Shown here: piece by piece, positions 60,008 to 64,000 of the stretch | Layout: each line of letters begins with the position of its first letter | How positions within the stretch are numbered: position 1 is the first letter of the stretch | Assembly: GCA_044220975.1 (NCBI GenBank) | Contig: JBGAPZ010000001.1 | Span: 62,001 to 126,000, forward strand | Reading direction: 5' to 3' | Source: SZUA-430 sp044220975 | GTDB lineage: Bacteria; Pseudomonadota; Alphaproteobacteria; Micropepsales; Micropepsaceae | DNA length: 64,000 nt | Notes under the pieces: generated by a model | Databases searched by the model: none | Told to the model about the DNA's origin: nothing | Seen by the model: only the letters and a program-made list of their open reading frames with translations | Translations under genes and position numbers: made by a program

Positions 60008-60101
60008 GATTCCCTTGGGTTTGCTTGACACTCAGGGGTCCGTTCAGTACACCGACCGCCTCTCGGCGGCCAGCCACTTGGGCCGCCCTTTTGCCCTTTG
60101 C

Positions 60102-60176
<75 letters not shown>

Positions 60177-60178
<2 letters not shown>

Positions 60179-60205
60179 CATTTGCTTGCAAAGCAAGCGA
60201 ATGTG
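60177..60205 (+). other. strong stem-loop in the tRNA-Asp 3' trailer
   Basis: A 13-bp stem (one G-T pair) with an AAA loop: arms 60177-60189 and 60193-60205. The 5' arm begins with the final CA of the encoded CCA. There is no U tract after it. Confidence 0.55.
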
Positions 60206-60207
60206 CC

Positions 60208-60237
60208 ACGCTGAAGCCCGAAGGGTATAGGCGAGCG
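60208..60237. repeat. short extragenic repeat, copy 2
   Basis: AAGCCCGAAGGG followed by AGGCGAGCGG, related to the copy after tRNA-Val at 57508-57537. Two copies behind two tRNA genes suggest a small dispersed repeat or tRNA-linked element. Confidence 0.35.
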
Positions 60238-60429
60238 GCACACCAACGAAATTGATCCATATCTGTCGCACGAAACGCACGCCAAAGCGCTTGCTTTGCG
60301 TTGCACAATCTTTAGGTTTCGGGCCGGAATTTAGGCTGATTTGTGCCCCGCGGCGAGTCTGCCCGTGAGGCGCACACAAAAGGGCAGGGCGTGCACGCCA
60401 AGGGCCGTGCGAGCTCCGATTGGGCGCGA

Positions 60430-60795
60430 ATGACGGACATCCTCGTCGACTATCTGCCGATCCTAATTTTTTTGGGATTGTCCGGCGTTCTTGCGACCGT
60501 CCTGATGGTCCTGCCGTTCGTGATTGCACCCTCGAAACCTGACCCCGAAAAACTCTCCGCCTACGAATGCGGCTTCAACGCGTTCGACGACGCGCGAATG
60601 AAGTTCGACGTGCGCTTCTATCTGGTGGCCATCCTGTTCATCATCTTCGACCTCGAGGTCACTTTCCTCTTTCCCTGGGCCATAGTGCTGAAGCAAATCG
60701 GCATTTTCGGTTTTTGGTCGATGGTTTCGTTTTTGGGAATCCTCACCGTTGGCTTCGTTTATGAATGGAAGAAGGGGGCCCTCGAATGGGAGTGA
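60430..60795 (+). CDS. nuoA: NADH-quinone oxidoreductase subunit A
   Basis: Membrane-arm subunit of complex I near the quinone site. I chose the ATG at 60430 (MTDILVDYLPILIFLGLSGV); the frame is open upstream to 60343, but the added residues are hydrophilic and not family-like. The 121 residues have three transmembrane segments and the conserved loop YECGFNAFDDARMKFDVRFY with its Cys, followed by FDLEVTFLFPWA. It opens the nuo operon and overlaps nuoB by ten bases. Confidence 0.96.
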   Translation: MTDILVDYLPILIFLGLSGVLATVLMVLPFVIAPSKPDPEKLSAYECGFNAFDDARMKFDVRFYLVAILFIIFDLEVTFLFPWAIVLKQIGIFGFWSMVSFLGILTVGFVYEWKKGALEWE

Positions 60796-61346
60796 CCCCA
60801 GCAATGGCCGCGGCCCGCGCAGGCGTCGAAGGGGCAGGACCCATCGATCCGAACGATCCATTTTTCCTGAACGCCCGCGAAGAACTCGACAACAAGGGTT
60901 TCCTCGTCGCCCGCGCAGACGACCTCATCACCTGGGCCCGTACGGGCTCGTTGATGTGGATGACGTTCGGGCTGGCCTGCTGCGCTGTCGAAATGATGCA
61001 GGCTTCTATGCCGCGTTATGACCTTGAACGCTTCGGGTTTGCGCCCCGTGGCTCGCCGCGCCAATCCGACGTCATGATCGTCGCCGGTACGCTCACGAAC
61101 AAAATGGCCCCAGCCATGCGCAAGGTTTACGATCAGATGCCGGAGCCACGCTACGTCATTTCTATGGGCTCCTGCGCGAACGGTGGCGGCTACTACCACT
61201 ATTCCTATTCGGTCGTGCGCGGCTGCGACCGCGTTGTGCCGGTCGACATCTATGTGCCGGGTTGCCCGCCGACGGCCGAAGCGCTCGTCTACGGCGTGAT
61301 GCTTCTGCAAAAGAAGATCCGTCGTACCGGCAACATCATCCGTTGA
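60786..61346 (+). CDS. nuoB: NADH-quinone oxidoreductase subunit B
   Basis: Carries the terminal N2 [4Fe-4S] cluster that reduces quinone. The 186 residues (start ATG 60786, GAAGGGGG site eight bases upstream) show the cluster cysteines in GLACCAVEMM, GSCANGGGYYHYSYS and VPGCPPTAEAL, plus the RSPRQ-type stretch PRGSPRQSDVMIVAG. An ATG six codons downstream is a weaker alternative. It overlaps nuoA and precedes nuoC by seven bases. Confidence 0.97.
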   Translation: MGVTPAMAAARAGVEGAGPIDPNDPFFLNAREELDNKGFLVARADDLITWARTGSLMWMTFGLACCAVEMMQASMPRYDLERFGFAPRGSPRQSDVMIVAGTLTNKMAPAMRKVYDQMPEPRYVISMGSCANGGGYYHYSYSVVRGCDRVVPVDIYVPGCPPTAEALVYGVMLLQKKIRRTGNIIR

Positions 61347-61353
61347 GGACCCG

Positions 61354-61959
61354 ATGGCAGACCTGATCAAAGCCCTCGCAGACCACATCCAAAAAGAACG
61401 AGGCGGTTTCGGAATTACCACGCGGATCGCATACGGCGAACTAACGTTGACCGCAGCACCCGACACGATCATCGGCCTGCTCACGTTCCTGCGTGACGAT
61501 CAGGCGTGTCGCTTTGTGCAAGTCATCGACATATGCGGCGCCGACTATCCCAATCGGCCGAAGCGCTTCGATGTGGTCTACCACCTACTGAGCCTGCATC
61601 TGAACCAGCGCGTTCGGATCAAGCTAGAAATCGATGAAGCCACGCCCGTTCCGTCCGCCGCCGCCATCTGGCCGGCAGCAAACTGGTTTGAGCGCGAGGC
61701 GTTCGACATGTACGGCATCCAATTCTCAGATCATCCGGACCTTCGCCGCATCCTGACAGACTACGGCTTTACGGGTTATCCGCTGCGCAAAGATTTCCCG
61801 CTGACCGGCTTCGTCGAAGTGCGTTACGATGACGAACAGAAGCGCGTCGTGTACGAGCCCGTGAAACTCGTTCAGGACTTCCGCAAGTTCGACTTCATGT
61901 CGCCATGGGAAGGCGCCAAGCACATCCTGCCCGGCGACGAAAAGGCCGCGAAACAATGA
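61354..61959 (+). CDS. nuoC: NADH-quinone oxidoreductase subunit C
   Basis: Peripheral-arm 30-kDa subunit, 201 residues. The signature is EREAFDMYGIQFSDHPDLRR followed by ILTDYGFTGYPLRKDFPLTG; the C-terminus PWEGAKHILPGDEKA is Lys-rich. It is separate from nuoD, not a fused NuoCD as in E. coli. Its stop overlaps the nuoD start (ATGA). Confidence 0.97.
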   Translation: MADLIKALADHIQKERGGFGITTRIAYGELTLTAAPDTIIGLLTFLRDDQACRFVQVIDICGADYPNRPKRFDVVYHLLSLHLNQRVRIKLEIDEATPVPSAAAIWPAANWFEREAFDMYGIQFSDHPDLRRILTDYGFTGYPLRKDFPLTGFVEVRYDDEQKRVVYEPVKLVQDFRKFDFMSPWEGAKHILPGDEKAAKQ

Positions 61960-63143
61960 CGACCGCGACCGAGCCTAAAATCCGCAATATGAACCTGAAT
62001 TTCGGGCCGCAGCATCCTGCTGCCCACGGCGTGTTGCGCCTGGTGCTCGAACTCGACGGCGAGATCGTGGAACGCGTCGATCCGCATATCGGTCTGCTCC
62101 ATCGCGGCACCGAGAAGCTGATCGAAAGCAAAACCTATCTGCAGGCGGTGCCGTATTTCGACCGGCTCGATTACGTCGCGCCGATGAACCAAGAGCACGC
62201 CTTCGCGCTGGCGGTTGAAAAGCTCTGCGGCATCACCGTGCCGCCGCGTGCGCAATACATCCGCGTACTCTACAGCGAAATCGGCCGCATACTTTCGCAC
62301 CTTCTGAACACGACCACACAGGCGATGGATGTTGGCGCGTTGACCCCGCCGGTTTGGGGCTTCGAAGAGCGCGAGAAGCTGATGATCTTCTACGAGCGCG
62401 CGTCCGGTTCGCGGATGCACGCGGCGTTCGTCAGACCCGGCGGCGTGCACCAAGACCTGCCGCAGAAATTGCTCGATGATATCCATCTATGGTGCGAAAA
62501 GTTCCCGCGGGTCGTCGACGACCTTGAAACGCTGCTCACCGAGAATCGCATCTTCAAGCAACGCAACGTCGACATCGGCGTTGTGACGCCTGAAGTAGCG
62601 CTCGCTTGGGGTTTCTCCGGCGTCATGGTGCGCGGCTCCGGGATGGCTTGGGATTTGCGTCGCGCGCAACCGTACGAGTGCTACTCCGACCTCGAGTTCG
62701 ACATTCCGGTTGGCAAGAACGGCGACTGCTACGACCGCTATCTCTGCCGAATGGAAGAGATGCGCGAGTCGACGAAGATCATGAAGCAGTGCATCGAGAA
62801 AATGCCGAAAGGCCCTGTGCACGAAGCCTCCGGCAAAGTGATCCCGCCGAAACGCGCGGAGATGAAGCAATCGATGGAGGCTTTGATCCATCACTTCAAG
62901 CTCTACACCGAAGGTTATCACGTGCCTGAAGGCGAAGTGTATTCGTGCGTTGAAGCGCCGAAGGGTGAGTTCGGCGTCTATCTCGTCAGCGACGGTTCGA
63001 ACAAACCGTACCGCTGCAAAATCCGCGCGCCGGGCTTCCCGCATTTGCAGGCGATGGACTTCCTCTGCAAAGGCCACATGATCGCCGACGTCGCGGCCAT
63101 CCTCGGCTCCCTCGACATCGTCTTCGGGGAGATCGATCGATGA
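61956..63143 (+). CDS. nuoD: NADH-quinone oxidoreductase subunit D
   Basis: 49-kDa subunit lining the quinone pocket with NuoB. The ATG at 61956 gives MTTATEPKIRNMNLNFGPQH, with HP and AAHG following; 395 residues in all. Other landmarks are LHRGTEKLIE, FDRLDYVAPMNQEHAF, and the C-terminal DIVFGEIDR. The frame is open 17 codons upstream inside nuoC, but those residues are not conserved. It overlaps nuoC and nuoE by four bases each. Confidence 0.97.
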   Translation: MTTATEPKIRNMNLNFGPQHPAAHGVLRLVLELDGEIVERVDPHIGLLHRGTEKLIESKTYLQAVPYFDRLDYVAPMNQEHAFALAVEKLCGITVPPRAQYIRVLYSEIGRILSHLLNTTTQAMDVGALTPPVWGFEEREKLMIFYERASGSRMHAAFVRPGGVHQDLPQKLLDDIHLWCEKFPRVVDDLETLLTENRIFKQRNVDIGVVTPEVALAWGFSGVMVRGSGMAWDLRRAQPYECYSDLEFDIPVGKNGDCYDRYLCRMEEMRESTKIMKQCIEKMPKGPVHEASGKVIPPKRAEMKQSMEALIHHFKLYTEGYHVPEGEVYSCVEAPKGEFGVYLVSDGSNKPYRCKIRAPGFPHLQAMDFLCKGHMIADVAAILGSLDIVFGEIDR

Positions 63144-63760
63144 GCCTCCGCCGCCTCGCCCCCGATCAACCCGCGTCGTTCGCGTTCACGGCCGAAAATC
63201 TCGCGTGGGCCCAGAAGCAGGTGAAGAAGTATCCGGATGGCCGCCAAGCCTCCGCCGTCGTGCCGCTGCTCTGGCGCGCGCAGGAGCAAAACGGCGGCCA
63301 CGTTACCGAGCCGATGATGCGCGTCATTGGCGAGATGCTCGCCATGTCGCCGATCCGCGTGTTGGAGATCGCGACGTTCTACACGATGTTCAATCTGAAG
63401 CCGGTCGGTCAGCATTTGCTGCAGGTCTGCACCACGACGCCTTGCTGGCTGCGCGGCTCTGACGCCGTAGTCGCAGCCTGCAAAAAACACATCCACCCGC
63501 ACGCCGAAACAGTCTCCGCCGACGGCAAGCTGTCGTGGATGGAAGTCGAATGCCTCGGCGCGTGCGTAAACGCGCCGGTCGTGCAGATCGCCGACGACTT
63601 CTATGAAGACCTCGATGGCGCTCGCACCGAGGGCCTCATCAACGACCTGCGCGCCGGCCGGAAGCCGAAGCCGGGATCGCAGATCGGCCGTCAGACCTCC
63701 GCGCCTGAAGGTGGCCCGCAAACGCTCACCGACGCATCTCTTTACACGAAGGGCGGCTGA
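63140..63760 (+). CDS. nuoE: NADH-quinone oxidoreductase subunit E
   Basis: 24-kDa [2Fe-2S] subunit of the NADH-dehydrogenase module, 206 residues. Cluster N1a cysteines are in CTTTPCWLRG (about 96-101) and ECLGACVNAPVVQI (about 137-141). The N-terminal part (FTAENLAWAQKQVKKYP) is the thioredoxin-like domain's lead-in. The 30-residue C-terminal tail is Gly/Lys/Pro-rich. The stop overlaps the nuoF start by one base (TGATG). Confidence 0.96.
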   Translation: MSLRRLAPDQPASFAFTAENLAWAQKQVKKYPDGRQASAVVPLLWRAQEQNGGHVTEPMMRVIGEMLAMSPIRVLEIATFYTMFNLKPVGQHLLQVCTTTPCWLRGSDAVVAACKKHIHPHAETVSADGKLSWMEVECLGACVNAPVVQIADDFYEDLDGARTEGLINDLRAGRKPKPGSQIGRQTSAPEGGPQTLTDASLYTKGG

Positions 63761-64000
63761 TGCTTTCCGATTCTGACCGCATCTTCACCAACCTCTACGG
63801 CGTCCACGATTGGCGCCTCCCCGCCGCGCGCAAACGCGGCAATTGGGACAACACCAAAGGACTCATCGAAAAGGGCCGCGACTGGATCATCGACGAGATG
63901 AAGAAGTCGGGTTTGCGCGGTCGTGGCGGCGCAGGATTCCCGACCGGTCTGAAGTGGTCGTTCATGCCGAAAGCCTCGGACGGCCGCCCCGCTTATCTGG
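63760..64000 (+). CDS. nuoF: NADH-quinone oxidoreductase subunit F (3' truncated by window)
   Basis: Only the first 80 residues lie in the window. MLSDSDRIFTNLYGVHDWRL is the usual alphaproteobacterial NuoF start, and DEMKKSGLRGRGGAGFPTG, then LKWSFMPK, is the start of the FMN/NADH-binding region. The [4Fe-4S] cysteines lie outside the window. Overlaps nuoE by one base. Confidence 0.95.
   Translation, partial: MLSDSDRIFTNLYGVHDWRLPAARKRGNWDNTKGLIEKGRDWIIDEMKKSGLRGRGGAGFPTGLKWSFMPKASDGRPAYL

Overview
This is a housekeeping stretch of an alphaproteobacterial chromosome. The evidence is gene order and protein character: the block tRNA-Tyr, tRNA-Gly, tuf, tRNA-Trp, secE, nusG, rplKAJL, rpoBC is followed directly by rpsL-rpsG-fusA-tuf and the full S10/spc/alpha ribosomal cluster. 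The alpha operon lacks rpsD, and S14 is the zinc-free type. Trigger factor, clpP, clpX, lon and HU are followed by tRNA-Val, tRNA-Asp and nuoA-F, an order familiar from Alphaproteobacteria. GC content looks moderately high. I cannot place it more finely. There is no rRNA, phage, transposon or CRISPR array.

Layout: 1-2512 two tandem FAD oxidoreductases of the PYROXD2/phytoene-desaturase type, the first cut by the window edge. 2513-4152 purMN on the minus strand. 4297-6060 metG. 6428-8608 two tandem periplasmic L,D-transpeptidase paralogues, then rlmB convergent. 9561-22844 tRNA-Tyr/Gly, tuf, tRNA-Trp, secE-nusG, rplKAJL and rpoBC. 23183-41627 the str, S10, spc and alpha operons with secY, adk and rpoA. 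41718-42212 an unknown small protein. 42266-44065 glnB-glnA on the minus strand. 44264-50474 a tight five-gene run: aminotransferase, thiolase-like protein, histidine phosphatase, amidase and NAD(P)HX repair enzyme. 50571-57438 tRNA-Leu, tig, clpP, clpX, lon, HU and tRNA-Val. 57553-60007 an SRPBCC protein, an FAD oxidase and a DUF4287 protein. 60102-64000 tRNA-Asp and nuoABCDE, with nuoF cut by the window edge.

How the genes work together: most of the window builds the transcription and translation machinery (RNA polymerase alpha, beta, beta'; about 26 ribosomal proteins; EF-Tu twice; EF-G; NusG; Sec translocon parts; six tRNAs besides Leu's chaperone neighbours). A protein quality-control cluster (trigger factor, ClpXP, Lon) follows, with a heat-shock-like promoter candidate before lon, and then complex I.

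The most important caveat is sequence quality. From about 18,508 to 19,716 the end of rpoB and the first third of rpoC are broken by many indels and at least one substitution-made stop, although the encoded residues are still recognisable in shifting frames. This is almost certainly an uncorrected assembly patch and not biology. A separate single-base loss near 37,030 shifts the frame of rplO. I found no convincing new multi-gene system. The best biological leads are a His-to-Ala change in the active-site motif of one L,D-transpeptidase, a 60-odd-residue Lys/Ala-rich N-terminal extension on ribosomal protein L5, a thiolase-like protein with no Cys nucleophile, and stem-loops in four tRNA trailers that pair with part of the encoded CCA end.
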